A DNA stretch of 64,000 nucleotides from Paragorgia papillata (taxonomy: Eukaryota > Cnidaria > Anthozoa > Scleralcyonacea > Coralliidae), in assembly GCA_035771165.1 (NCBI GenBank), contig JAWNZC010000294.1, forward strand, positions 434,001 to 498,000, written 5' to 3'. Within the stretch, counting starts at the first letter, position 1; every line of letters starts with the position of its first letter. The notes beneath the pieces were generated by a model. It worked only from the letters and a program-made list of their open reading frames with translations, ran no database searches and was not told the origin of the DNA. Position numbers and translations under genes: made by a program. This document shows, in pieces, positions 12,250 through 23,389 of this stretch.

Positions 12250-12573
12250 ATTGGCACAAACATGCCGAAATATTTAGAGGAAGTTACAAATACCCAACCG
12301 TACGTACTAATCTTGGGAACATTAGTAGAACCATTGCAGTGCTTCGTAATTGTAGAGAGGAAGGCCCTGGAGCAGACGTGTTTATTAAAGGCTATCGATG
12401 TCTGCTTTAAAATGTTTTACATATTGGACATAACAACTTACCCATGGCAGTGTCACACCACTTGGGAGTATTTCCAGAAAGTAGTGTTTGGATTGGAAGA
12501 TGCTGGTGATCACCAAAAAACATCCCCATCTGTCATTGCCATGCGTACAGCATTGAAAAAATTCACAACATAA
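12250..12573 (+). CDS. Solitary 3' exon of an uncharacterised protein
   Basis: A splice acceptor (TTTCTAG at 12249) opens a 107-codon frame in phase 0 that ends in TAA at 12573. The sequence has a conserved look: QCFVIVERKALEQ, then AIDVCFKMFYILDI, YPWQCHTTWEYFQKVVFGL and SPSVIAMRTALKK. I recall similar C-terminal segments in multicopy uncharacterised proteins of fish and marine invertebrates, but I cannot name a function. No upstream exons were found in the window, because the neighbouring sequence to the left is the hAT element. It may be the last exon of a gene cut off by insertions, or a captured fragment. Confidence 0.5.
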   Translation: MGTNMPKYLEEVTNTQPYVLILGTLVEPLQCFVIVERKALEQTCLLKAIDVCFKMFYILDITTYPWQCHTTWEYFQKVVFGLEDAGDHQKTSPSVIAMRTALKKFTT

Positions 12574-13614
12574 CTGTGTTCCAGGTTACTGGAACAGGAG
12601 ACTCAGTTATATAAAGGAGACTCAGACTCACCAGGCAGAAAAAAACTGTCCCGTGACGTCACTATTTCCCCCGCGAAACAATTAATGCTTAGTTTGTAAT
12701 GACCATTAAGTATTCTGTCCACAACTAGCTCGGTTTTTGACAATCTTCAGGATTTCCTCTCGAAATCGAGTAATTTTACTAAAAAATGCTTGACTTCTTG
12801 TCTAGACATCAAACGGCCGTTCATAACAACGCATATTTTAACCGTGGGCAATGTGCTGGAGGGTTTGAAATTTGGTAATACGTTTATGACCACTATACAC
12901 CAATTAGCATCAGGGTCGTATCAGTGTTTGGAAAAAGGATGAGTAAACAGCTTATCATAAAAAACGTTGATTAATTTTTAAAACTCTGGTCGTTAAAAAA
13001 GTGGGCGTGCCTCCAAGTTTTAACTCAGAATTTTACTGTCCATTCAGGACGTCAAGCTCCTTGTTAGTAAACTCGCTCAATTTCGTGAAGGAATCTTGCA
13101 GTTTGTCGAAAATTGAGCTGGTTGTGGAACGAATTTGTGTTGCTTTGTCTCTTTTTTTCACTGCAAGAGGTGGACAAAACCTGACGTAATTTGACAGCTT
13201 TTTCGAGCTTGTTGCACAAACCATACACGTATAGTATGTGGTCTGGGGCACAGGCTAATACTATTTAACAGCTAGCCGCAATTGCCATGCCAAGTTTAAC
13301 TACAACAACGTTTTCTCGCCTGAATAACAATCGAAAGATTATTACTTTCCAACAAAGAAAGATTGAGGGTTATTCTTGCCGTAGCGAGTCAGATTTGCGA
13401 TATAAATTCCCATCATGTTTTAGCCCATTTAACCGAAGTACGGAACCCACAGAACGCCTACCTGTAGGCTATCATCAAATCGAATTATTACGCCAAGTTT
13501 TGAAGAGAGTAACTTAGCAACCTGTAGCTCCTTTTTAAATTTTAATTGTTGATTGTTCCACTGAAATGTTACTACATATTGAAGTTACCGTCTAGGACCT
13601 TCAATCTTGCTATA
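12574..13614. other. Stretch with two unrecognised short frames
   Basis: A minus-strand frame at 13033-13251 and a plus-strand frame at 13287-13517 (ending RQVLKRVT) show slightly more balanced codon use than the surroundings. Neither has a motif I recognise. They could be remnants of a retroelement gag-like region or host exons. Nothing else is visible. Confidence 0.25.
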
Positions 13615-16467
13615 TTAAAGTGCCTATCTCAGGGTTGGGGATTTTACATATTTAGGATATTTCTAAAAATTTTAAGAAGATTTGTAATATATCTTCTTTT
13701 CCTAAAATTTCATCTTCATGGACTTTTTTGCTGTTAAAGTTGGCGATTTTGACGATGGCCGTCAAATTTTTTTACTGGGTTCTAGTCGCCGGAAGTGACG
13801 TAGAAGCAGGGAGACCCTCTCAGACAGTAACAGTGTTTACATCGGGAGTTTACGGTTCATCTTGGATTTTCTTGACTTTATTCAGGTTATTTTGTCGGAA
13901 ATTCTTTTAAAAACTATGCCAAGCAAGTGCGTAGTGTTTTTACTCTCGAATGAACCCAATTTATATGGTAGATTAGCGCTGTATGCCATTCTTTTTTTTG
14001 CGTCAATAACGATGTACATTCCCGACTCACGGGAGGCGAATAAAAGAAGGATAGCTTCGGGTGAAAGGAACGCCGAATTGTCAAGGATAAAGGTGTGAAA
14101 TGAACGCCGACATCTACTTCTGTGACCTGTTCGTCGTTCGAAGTAGTTTCAACGGGAATATTTGGTACTAAGACGATTCACAGCAGTTTATCACGAGGAA
14201 AACCCGTCGGTGTGGCGATTACAAAACGACAACAATAGAGCGTGGGAAAGTGACAAGAACTTGTGCATGTCATCAGTCTCATATTTCATTTTATCGAAGT
14301 TTGTTTGCGTTTGATCTTTGATCAAGAATATATCGAAATATACTTGACTTGGTAATGTCGTCTACCTCTGGTTCTAACACTGATAGCTAAAATGACTAGA
14401 CTAGGATGTAAACATTCCAGGATACGTAATCGAGATCGAAGACGAAGTAAAACTGTCTTCCAGTGCAGTGCGGCCATACCTGAAGACGAATCATCTGAAT
14501 GCATTGTCAAGTCGTATGAAGACGAGTCGGTTGCCGATGAAATTTGGATCGTAAATCATAATGAGCAAATGCGACCTGAAAAAGGTCTTTAGTACGACGG
14601 CTACAAATTCGCTTTTGAGGGGCACGATAAGGTAAATGATTGGTAAGTTTAATTGAAAGTTGCTTTTATCAGTAAATTTATGTTTATGTTTTATCTGCAA
14701 TGTTGTTTTCACGCATTTGCTAAAACAAAATTGTATGCTGTCAAAGCCATATGCATGATTCGCATGTTTAATTCTATTTTATTACTCTGACACTGAACTG
14801 CTTAAATGCGAATGCGAAGGAATGTCAGTAAATCAAAGCTTGCATTGAAATGGTTTATAATAACAGTGATCAAGTTCTTTACACTTGTTTGCGTGGAAAT
14901 GTGGTCACTGCGTCTAGCGGGACACTTACATCGAAAAATTGACAAGATAAAGTATCAAATAAAAGATCAGTGCAGAAAACAGGTAGGAACTGTCTGTTGA
15001 TTATAGATTAATGGAATACTTGCATCCACTTGAAATTTGAACTTGCAGGCGAGAGTAACATACAGAGTCAATTTCTTCAAGTTTGAAGATGAAATCGCAC
15101 AATTGTTGTTTATCGAATTGGACGAGCACTGAATTGTGGCAATTTTGAAGAACGAAGCAATTCTATTATAGCCTAGGTGAATTGTGCGCAGCTGGCTTAT
15201 TCGCAAGTGGAAATCGGAAACCGAACGGGTATTCTATTAATCAATACTGACAGTATCTACCTGCTTTCTACATCTTCTATTTTATACTTTGCCCCGTCAA
15301 TTCTTCGATATTTGCAAGCCCGCTAGACGCAGTGACCAGATATATAACAAATATAAACATGCGAATCATTTGGCTTTGACAGCATACAATTTTGTTTTAG
15401 CAAATATGGCCAATTGCAAATATGGCATGCCAGTATACAACATTCGATAAAACGTAAACATAAATTCACTGATAAAGCAAACTTTCATAACTTACAAATC
15501 GTTCACCTTATTGTGCCCCGCAAAGCGAATTTATAGCCATCGTAGAAGATATTTTTCAAGTCGCATTAATTTGATCCTTAAAGCTCGTCTTCATACGGCT
15601 TGACAATGCATTCTGATGATTCGTCTTCAGGTATAAATGGCCTAGACAGTTTTACTTCGTCTTCGATCTCGATTACGTATCCCGGAATGTTTACCTCCTA
15701 GTCTAGTCATTTGGGCTATCAGCATTAGAACCAGAGGTAGACGACATTACCAAGTCAAGTATATTTCGATATATTCTTGATCGAAAATCGAATTCGATAA
15801 AAAGAAATATGAGACTGATGACATGCACAAGTTCTTGTCACTTTCCGGAAAAACACGCTCCATTGTTGTCATCTTGTAATCGCCACACCGACGGGTTTTC
15901 CTCGTGATAAACTGCTGTGAATCGTCTTAGTACCAAAATACTTCGAACAACGAACAGGTCATAGAAAGTAGATGACGGCGTTCATTTCACACCTTTATCC
16001 TTGACAAATCGGCGTTTCCCGAAGCTATCGTTTTATTCGCCTCCAGTGAGTCGGGAATCGGGATTGTACATCGTTATTGTCGCAAAAAAAGAAATGGCAT
16101 ACAGCACTATTCTAGCATATCAATTGGGTTCATTCGAGAGTAAAAACACTACGCACCTGTTTGGCATAATTTTTAAAAGAATTTCCGACAAAATAACCTG
16201 AATAAAGCCAATAAAATCCAAGGTGACCCGTAAACTCCCGATGTAAACACTGTTACTGTCTGAGAGGGTCTCCCTGCTTCTACGTCACTTCCGGCGACTA
16301 GAACCCAGTAAAAAATGTTCACGGCCATCGTCAAAATCGCCAACTTTAACAGCAAAAAAGTCCATGAAGATGAAATTTTAGGAAAAGAAGATATATTACA
16401 AATCTTCTTAAAATGTTAAAAATATCCTAAATATGTAAAATCCCCAACCCTGAGATAGGCACTTTAA
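13615..16467. mobile_element. Giant palindromic element bounded by TTAA
   Basis: TTAA at 13615-13618 is followed by AGTGCCTATCTCAGGGTTGG, and the mirror image ends at TTAA 16464-16467. The two arms (about 13619-14925 and 15310-16463) are near-identical inverted copies over more than 1.1 kb, leaving a unique centre of about 0.4 kb. Both arms encode the same short frame (ILTMAV...FYWVLVAGSDVEA), once on each strand, and a decayed block starting MPSKCVVF (arm 1) or MPNRCVVF (arm 2). This second block could be the remnant of a THAP-type zinc finger, but that is a weak guess. The ends match the shorter element at 34261-34818. TTAA targets are typical of piggyBac-type elements, though the AGTGCC terminus is not. 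Confidence 0.8.
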
Positions 16468-16739
16468 TATACAATTTTTAGAGGGAGATGATGAGAATTT
16501 TTAAGGAAGAAAATCTGTGATGCAAAACAGTATTAACTATAATAAATAGTAATAAATGTTTTTCTTGTTAACTGCATCCAGTTATTTGGTGCATTAATCA
16601 TATGCCATGGAGTGAGAGTCTTTGATAAATATCTCAATATATGTAGTAATTATTATGTGTAACTCACATTAACGTGCAATTAATAAATGTTCGTTGGGCA
16701 TCGTTAACATTTGCTTTGTTTATCTGTCGAGTAAGCTTG

Positions 16740-17170
16740 TTTATATTAGAATGTGGATATGAATTAGTATATGTATATGTATATGTATATACACTACATT
16801 AACCGTGAATGATGGTCAAATCTTGACTAGTAAAAGGTGTGAGAACCTGATGATGGTCAACTCAGACATAGAAGGTACTCGATTCTATAATCAGGAATGA
16901 GGTGACAAACCCTGTAACGTTTAACATAATAGTTGTCAAATTAACCAGGAATATCGTGACATATCCCGTGATTGTAACCAGCAATATGGTTACACACGCT
17001 ATTATCTTTACCACAATAGTGGTCAAATTAACCAGGAACATGGTAAAGTAATCACGAGATTAACGAACCAAATTAACGAGGACAGATTGGTGAGTTTAAC
17101 CAGGAATTGGTTAAAAATAACCAGGCAATCCTTTTAATTCAAACCATTCAGGATGGAGTTCATTGCAAGG
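16740..17170. repeat. Chain of short imperfect hairpins
   Basis: Phrases such as TAACCAGCAATATGGTTACA, TTACCACAATAGTGGTCAAA and TTAACCAGGAACATGGTAAA follow one another, each a 6-8 bp inverted repeat around a short centre, and many carry AACCAGG or TGGTCAA. It looks like a degenerate tandem array of about 40-50 bp. The array at 49525-49810, with AACCATT words, has the same style. Function unknown. Confidence 0.5.
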
Positions 17171-17553
17171 TGAAAGGTTGCTGCATGGGCGTTCGTGAGA
17201 AAAATGGCATTCTCTTAAACTGAAAATGAGTTTCAGGTGTCCAAAAAGCTGTCCTGTTGCGCGATCTGTCTTCTACTCCTATCTGCCAATATCCTTTCAC
17301 AAGATGGAGATTTTGAATTTTTATTTGAATTTAGTATATTTGTTGCAAAAAGATAATACATAAATTCTATATTAAAATTAAGTACAACAATAAAAAATTC
17401 ACAGAAAGAAAGAAACAGGGCGAGATGCCCCAATTAATATTATTAAAATGTATATTAAAAAGAAAGAAAGGGAAGAATTTAGTTACTGTCTACCATGTTC
17501 TGTCCGGAAGAACTTAATAAGTTTCAAGTTTTTTCGTATAAAATTTATGTAAA

Positions 17554-17890
17554 CTATATTGTAACTATTGTTACTAAAATATTGTAACTATTGTTACTAA
17601 ACTATTGTTACTAAACTATTGTAACTATTGTTACTAAACTATTGTAACTATTGTTACTAAACTATTGTAAGTATTGTTACTAAACTATTGTAACTATTTT
17701 TACTAAACTATTGTAACTATTGTTACTACTATTGTAAGTATTGTTACTAAACTATTGTAAGTATTGTTACTAAACTATTGTAACTATTGTAACTACTAAA
17801 CTATTGTAACTATTCTTACTAAACTATTGTAACTATATGTTCTTACTAAACTATTGTAACTATATATTCTTACTAAACTATTGTTACTGA
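17554..17890. repeat. ACTATTGTAACTATTGTTACTA tandem repeat
   Basis: Units of about 20-23 bp built from CTATTGTAAC and CTATTGTTAC alternate about fifteen times. Late units carry TTCTTACT insertions. The repeat lies just downstream of the last exon of the minus-strand receptor gene. It is a simple minisatellite. Confidence 0.9.
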
Positions 17891-18113
17891 GTAAAGAATG
17901 CTACTCCTGACATCGCTTGCAAGATATCGTCACACCTGGGTAACTGGTAGCCAGACATCTTTTTTGGTTACTTGATTTAATTTTCTGTTATCTTTATAGT
18001 TTGATGACGTATTTTAGTGACGTGATCATGCATGACGTTATTAAAACTAATTCTATTTACCAGTTAAATTCCGTTGAAGTTTAACGATGAAAAAGACAAT
18101 ACAAAATTATCTT

Positions 18114-18499
18114 TTAGCAAGATGAATCTGTTTTCCTGTTCATTCCAGGTTGATGCAACAATGGTTGATAATGATCCAATTCACTTTCCTCTCTACGTTT
18201 TGCTAAATTTAGTTCCTCGTATTCTGGCGACAATGAAGACGCTGAAGCGTTGGGTTGGTCGTAAATAGCATTATCAGAAACATACCGCTCTTCCTCGTCA
18301 CCATCAAACACAACTTGATGTTCTGCGTGGTTAACATTTTGCCTGGTTCTGCGTATTCGCTGCACTCCGTATAACGAACAAATTCCAATGATAAGCCCAG
18401 CAATGGCAGCAACCAATATAAAATAGAAATCAGTTCCCTTTGTCTCGTGTTTACCAGAAGAAACTAACGGTGGCTGGGATTTTTTTAAGCACGTTATCA
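18114..18499 (-). CDS. Receptor last exon: membrane segment and cytoplasmic tail
   Basis: The acceptor GACTTACAG precedes a phase-1 exon coding about 128 residues to a TAA stop. A short juxtamembrane part (ITCLKKSQPPLV) leads to a hydrophobic segment, FYFILVAAIAGLIIGICSLY, followed by the basic stop-transfer QRIRRTR, so the tail faces the cytoplasm. The tail has four tyrosine motifs in order: RYVSD, IYDQP (a YxxP site of the kind SH2 adaptors bind), EYEEL and HYQPL (two YxxL sites). The two YxxL sites are 13 residues apart, a little wider than a classical ITAM (6-12), so this is ITAM-like at best. Acidic stretches (DGDEEE) lie between. The tail suggests signalling by tyrosine phosphorylation, an inference from sequence. 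Confidence 0.8.
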
Positions 18500-18781
18500 C
18501 TGTAAGTCAAACAAAAATTGATTTTCTGAAAATTGAATTCTTAACCCTCTATGCGGTTACTGTAATAAAACTCGCTTCACAAGTGTTCGTCATTTACTTG
18601 GCTTAATTAAACAGGAAAGGATTTGTCTATTTAGTGCGTTGCTGTGATGTTGTTGAAGGTTTATTTCAGTTTGTTGTTATTTGCTGGCAAAAATTTACGG
18701 CCCTTGGCAAAAAACCCGTCTATGAATATAATTGTAAGTCATTCAAGTCATGTATGTTGCAATATACTACTTTGTACTTAC

Positions 18782-19033
18782 TTTTTGAAAAACCTCGAGA
18801 TAATTGTTTCTTATATTTTCCCAAGTTATTCCAGGCAGTACACGTATATGTTGCATTGCTAGTTGAAGTACAGTTGCGGATAATGGCGACACCATTTGGC
18901 ATTCCTTTAATTTCCAAGGCATCTGAATATATTGCATAGTTTGGCTTTGGCAGTCCTTCGGCATGACAAGTTAATAATACGATGGAGCCATCGTTGGAAA
19001 CAATGGCATGGAAATAAATGATTCTTGGTGAAT
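18782..19033 (-). CDS. Receptor exon: membrane-proximal Ig-like domain
   Basis: A phase-1 to phase-1 exon of 84 codons (acceptor ATCCTAG, donor A|GTAAGTAC, close to consensus). It encodes an I-set-like Ig fold: GSIVLLTCHAEGLPKP carries the first cysteine, ATYTCTAWNNLGKY the second cysteine with the usual Y-x-C. The tryptophan expected about 12 residues after the first cysteine is replaced by Tyr (NYAIYSD), a deviation seen in some divergent Ig domains. It is the domain closest to the membrane. The intron to the tail exon is only 282 bp. Confidence 0.8.
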
Positions 19034-19449
19034 CTAGGATGATTACAAAAAAATCACGTGTTAGGAGGTTTATAAAGTGCCTAATATTTGGTCTAGTATG
19101 ATGTTATGGATATACGTAATCTGAAATTAAGTTTAAATAGCGTTATTTATTTCTCGAATACGGGAGCAGTAATGTACTAACGCGTTTCCGAAGATTATGC
19201 CATTTAATTTTGAACTAACTTGATTTTTGAGCGTCCTTTTACGAACATCAAGTTTAAACCCTCTATATACATGTAGACCACTTCACTTATTTACTTGGTG
19301 GAGGACAAATGCTTATATATAAACAATAAAACTGTCATTATTTGCTTTGTGCAGATTTACGGTTTTGACATCATGTGCAAGAGGTATATATAAAAACCAA
19401 ACATATATAGATAAGGATTATAAGCGTTTATATTTATCAAATTACTTAC

Positions 19450-19722
19450 ATTGAACTGTAACTTCAATAGATTTTTCAACAATCAAAGTGTATAGCTGTG
19501 CTCGACATATGTAGGTGCTCGAGGCATCTTTTCCGACATTGCTCAAAGACAGTTGTTGATCACCATCTGTACTTGGACCACTTATAGTCTGACCACTCTT
19601 TATCCAGGTTGCCGTTGGGGAAAAGTGAACACTGACAGCTTTACACCGACAAGAAAAGTTGTCAGTTTCCTTTAATATCACTTTCTGGGAACAATTTACT
19701 TGCGCTTTAAGTCTAAGGTCGT
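19450..19722 (-). CDS. Receptor exon: second Ig-like domain
   Basis: A 273-bp phase-1 exon (acceptor TTCTTTTCAG, donor T|GTAAGTAA). The translation has FSCRCKA, then ATWIKSG with the core tryptophan, QQLSLSNVGKDASS, and TYICRAQ with the second cysteine, ending EVTVQ. This order of Cys, Trp, Asp and Tyr-x-Cys is the Ig signature. Two extra cysteines (QVNC near the start, and C-R-C around the first core Cys) could form an additional disulphide. It lies between exons 23069-23389 and 18782-19033. Confidence 0.85.
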
Positions 19723-20383
19723 CTGAAAAGAAAGAAGACTCTTTTTGTTTTGTTTTGGCGAAAAAAATACCTGGGTTTCCTATTTCTTTTTGCAAAAATT
19801 TAGGCAGGGTAGGTCGGATTTGTATTTTTTTTTACTTTTACTTATTTAGTGTCCAATGTTGACAATAATATTCTTTCCAAAACCAAATTTTAATTACAGT
19901 AGTACATCTATTAAACCGATTCAGTTTGAGCACATTACTAGATTCTGCCGCAATGCTTTCTATCCCAAGATGCAAATCATGGTGCAACTCGGGCCGATAC
20001 CCCTCAAAAATTCAATAAAGAGTTTAGGGCCGGCATTATGCTGGACAAAAACTAGGAATAGGGTCGGGAAATTGGAAACCCAGATACATTTTTTTCGCTT
20101 CGCTGGTATTGTTAGGTTTTTCAACGGGAGAATTGTATTCAAATGAAACGCTATGGCCGACTATAAATAGGATCTTCCATTGGAAGAATCTTCGGAAACG
20201 GTTGCAAACAGGTCACGTGCTGTAAAAAGCGGTAATTCTGAAATGGTAATCAAGCAAACAAGCTGAAAGATAAGGTAAAGAGAAGAATTGCTAAACTTTT
20301 GTCTTTAATCTTTATTTAGTATTTGAATGCATGGCTTAACTTGATTAGTTTGCTCTCAAGCGTATTTTCTAATATGCTCATTA

Positions 20384-21270
20384 CAGTTAGAGAATGGTTG
20401 CACCCACTCAGCCAATCCCTATCGAGTATTTCAACGCTCTATATTCCATAGTGTTTTGATTAATCAAGATTAGACATACTAGTGAGCTCGTAGAGTTCAC
20501 TGCAAAGATATTTTGTTTTCTTTTGTCATAGCACAGTGAGCTCTATATAGAGTCTACTAATGAATTCAATAGAGTCGCGAATTAATTCAATATAGAGTCC
20601 CTACTGTCAGGGCCGTAGCTAACATGTCGTAATTGAGGGGGTGCCAACCCAAAATTTCCGAATGAAATTTTTTTTCTCCCAAATCTTGCAATAATAATCA
20701 CAAAACTTTGCCAACTGCCAAAATGACAGAGACAACAACAACAACTATTTTATTACCATGCAGTTACTTACGGTAGTAACGGTACTACATTTTATCAAAA
20801 TAATAAATTCTAAAACAATTGCGCAAAAGGTCAAAATGTAAGTATGTAACCGATTATTTCCAGTATTTCCGGCAAAGGGTTCGTGTGACGACGGGACCCG
20901 TGGGAGCCTTGCAAGTTGCAATATTCACATTCCCAGAGCCCACGTTTGTGTGGCGGGCACTGGGAAAGTTTTCTGTTACCACATACCAGTACGTTAATTT
21001 TTCATTTAATCAGTAGATTTTGACAAATCTTTCAAAATAGTCTAAAAGAAAAAGGTGCCAATTTTCCGAATAGACCCTTGAGTTTTCCGAATATTGCAAT
21101 TCTGTAAAAGTTTGGGGGGTGCCGCACCCCCCAATACCCCCTCGCTACGGCCCTGCCTACTGTAGTCTATATAGAGTAAATTCTCCGGTAAACGTGCTAG
21201 ACGCAAAAAAACCCACATTCATGGTTAAAATTGAAACTTCTTCGATGTTGCAACCATTCTCTAATTAGAT
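20384..21270. mobile_element. TIR element (TTAGAGAATGGTTGCA) split by a nested hAT MITE
   Basis: TTAGAGAATGGTTGCA at about 20386 is mirrored by TTGCAACCATTCTCTAA ending near 21268. The interior repeats TATAGAGTC words. The hAT MITE at 20608-21155 sits inside, so this element was there first. A further half copy of the end (ACCATTCTCTAACTTA) lies at about 21350. It is all intronic relative to the receptor gene (intron between 19722 and 23069). Confidence 0.5.
20608..21155. mobile_element. hAT MITE, 548 bp, with exact 8-bp target duplication
   Basis: The ends are CAGGGCCGTAGC and GCTACGGCCCTG, a hAT-type inverted repeat. CCTACTGT occurs at 20600-20607 and again at 21156-21163, a perfect 8-bp duplication. 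The inside is non-coding, with GGGGGTGCC and GGTGCCGCACCCCCC near the ends. It is a non-autonomous element mobilised in trans by some hAT transposase. Confidence 0.93.
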
Positions 21271-22355
21271 AGAAGGCAATCGGGGCCTTCGGCCTCTCCT
21301 GGCCTTCTATCTAATTCTCGGGACTCTATATCCCATAGAGCACACGTGACCATTCTCTAACTTATATATACACTTAATTGATCTCAACGTTTCTCGTGAT
21401 GTTCTGTTTACGGATATGAAATTGTGTTGAATTACACAGAGACTCAAAGGACATAGAAATTTATATTAATTTTTATTTATTTTTTGGCTTTTTATAGAAA
21501 ATTACAGGGATTACGCAAAAAATTCTAAACGTCTGGAGATTGACAACATGTACACAACTTTTAACTGCCATTTTGAAAATGATTGGAAATGCTCGGAGAC
21601 TTCTCGAGTCCCCGTCGGACATTCGGTACTTTTATATAGTTGGCCATAGCGTTTAACCCTTCAACGCTCAGTTGAGTAGAGGCACGAGGCGATAGACGAA
21701 ATCGGAGTTTCGACTGCGCATACAATCTGAGTCGGGATAAAACGTAGTTCATTTATAACATGAGGCTGAAGCAGCCGTAGTAAACATAACATTTCTGATT
21801 TCAGAAACTTTTTAATGTTTAGGTATTCTATAAGGATAAAATTTGCTTATATCGATTATCCTTGACAATAATCCTAAACGTAGTGTCTAAAAATAATGAA
21901 CTCAAAACATGAAAAAGCAGTCACAGCCTATGTTATCTTTCCGTTATGCTTTAATAGACACGATGTAATTTGCATAGGGGCCCAAATTGAATAGGAAACT
22001 AATTTTCACGTGGGCCTAAATGAAACTATACGATTTGGTCTATAGACGAGTGTCTTTAGCCCTTTATACTTTTTTCGTGTTCAAATGACGCCAAACGTAC
22101 CTTTATAAGAGTACATGCACAGGAGCGGTATGTTTATTTGTTTTATAAAATCAAGCAAAAATCAAGCTAAAAGTGAGGTAGTTTTGGATTTTGGCGGGCT
22201 TTTCCGGCCAGCTGACGCCATTCTACGCCATTTTACGTCATTCATGATCTCTGTTCTCTTATAAATGCACGGAGCCCAGCCAATCAGAGCGTGCGTAGAG
22301 GGCACCTTTTTTATAATAATAATTAAACTTCCTTGACTTTATCTTAGGTTTAGTA
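21271..22355. other. Intronic non-coding stretch
   Basis: Part of the intron between the first and second Ig exons of the receptor gene. Short inverted repeats occur (TAGAAGGC...GCCTTCTA near 21270-21315). No exon, RNA gene or complete element is seen. Confidence 0.4.

Positions 22356-22359
<4 letters not shown>

Positions 22360-22389
<30 letters not shown>
22360..22389. repeat. (TA)n microsatellite
   Basis: About fifteen TA units. Like most TA tracts in this window it abuts a ribozyme-like or palindromic element, here the hammerhead-like motif just to its right. Confidence 0.9.
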
Positions 22390-22393
<4 letters not shown>

Positions 22394-22471
22394 ATGATTA
22401 TAAAAGAGTTGAAACTGATCTGATATTTAAAATATTTTTATTAAAAATGTTATAAAAACATTAGAAAACAA

Positions 22472-22512
22472 CTAAATTTTCCATCGCTGAATGCGATCTT
22501 CATCAGAGTAAT
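22472..22512 (-). ncRNA. Hammerhead-like motif, weak
   Basis: The minus strand reads CTGATGA, then AGATCGC-ATTCA-GCGATG as a hairpin, then GAAAA, the order of a hammerhead core with stem II. Stem III is poor and stem I barely pairs, so activity is doubtful. It sits next to a TA tract, as do the better ribozymes further right. Confidence 0.4.
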
Positions 22513-22569
22513 GCTTTAGCGAGGCGGCAGCATTAATTCTTAAATACTTTTTTAATTCTCAAGAGACAT

Positions 22570-22629
22570 TAACAGGGAAATGTATATGCGTGGCAGTTCT
22601 TTGTGCCACGCATATACATTTCCCTGTTA
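22570..22629. repeat. Perfect 26-bp inverted repeat with 8-nt loop
   Basis: TAACAGGGAAATGTATATGC and the following GTGGCA are mirrored exactly after an 8-nt loop. A transcript of either strand would fold into a precursor-like hairpin of 60 nt. It could be a fold-back element or a small-RNA source. Confidence 0.7.
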
Positions 22630-23068
22630 CCATTGAAGTGATAGTTTCGGAACACCTTTATTCTTTGATTATTCAATCAAATATATTCTGGTTTATATAT
22701 ACATATATTAAGTAGCTTCTCACGGAAGTTCTGATCGTCCTTTACTCTTGTTTATATATAAAAGTACATAAACACGAAAACGGAAATTTCCCGCGCTTTT
22801 ATGAAATACAATGTAGTTTTTTTTTCAAGTTTTGCTAATTCGTAAAAGAACTTAAATTAATGATATTGATATAAACGCTTGCCTTAGAATGTTACTCGCC
22901 TAACGGCTCTTGTTCTCGTTACGCATTTTCTTAACGCACGAACAAAAATTGAAACACTATACCAGACAGTTTTTATAATGGCTTCTATTTGTGTGCATTT
23001 CATTAATTATATAACAGTGGCAGGTTTATATATCTGATCGATTAAATCGTGCATTAAAAGTGGCTTAC

Positions 23069-23389
23069 CTTCAATTGTCACATTGTATTCTAAAATATTC
23101 CTAACATAATATGATAATATATGGCATCTGTATGTTCCACTGTCCTCTAATGTGGTGCTATAGAGCAATAAAGATACTTGATCCGCTCCAGGTGATGCTC
23201 TAGAACGATATCCATTATAACTTCTCCAATAAAGCACACCGTTTGTCCAGCTGATATATATAACGTCTCTAAAACTTGAGGTAGAGTAACGGCGAAAAGA
23301 GCACGAAATGTGCGAATACTGCTTCGAAAGCGGCATACTTGTTATATTAAAACTTAGCTTCAAGGGTTGTCCCAGAGCGACGTATTTCT
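23069..23389 (-). CDS. Receptor exon: first Ig-like domain (V-like)
   Basis: A 321-bp phase-1 exon (acceptor TTTATTTAG, donor GAAG|GTAAGC). It encodes KYVALGQPLKLSFNI at the start, ISCSF with the first cysteine, a core Trp in ISWTNG, and LEDSGTYRCHI, the classic D-x-G-x-Y-x-C of V and I-set domains, then EYNVTIE as the last strand. It directly follows the SRCR exon at 25299-25604, so it is the most distal of the three Ig domains. Five serines and tyrosines between ISCSF and the Trp (RRYSTSSFRDV) suggest a long C-C' region. Confidence is high on fold, lower on ligand type. Confidence 0.85.

Noticed and set aside
13862..14098. THAP zinc-finger gene inside the palindrome arm
   Set aside because: Only the first residues (MPSKCVVF) and a loose later pattern fit. 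The second Cys and the signature WRRI-type residues are not in one frame, so I mention it only as a guess.
18114..18499. Classical ITIM or ITAM in the receptor tail
   Set aside because: The YxxL sites lack the hydrophobic residue at -2 needed for a strict ITIM, and their 13-residue spacing exceeds the ITAM range. I call it ITAM-like only.
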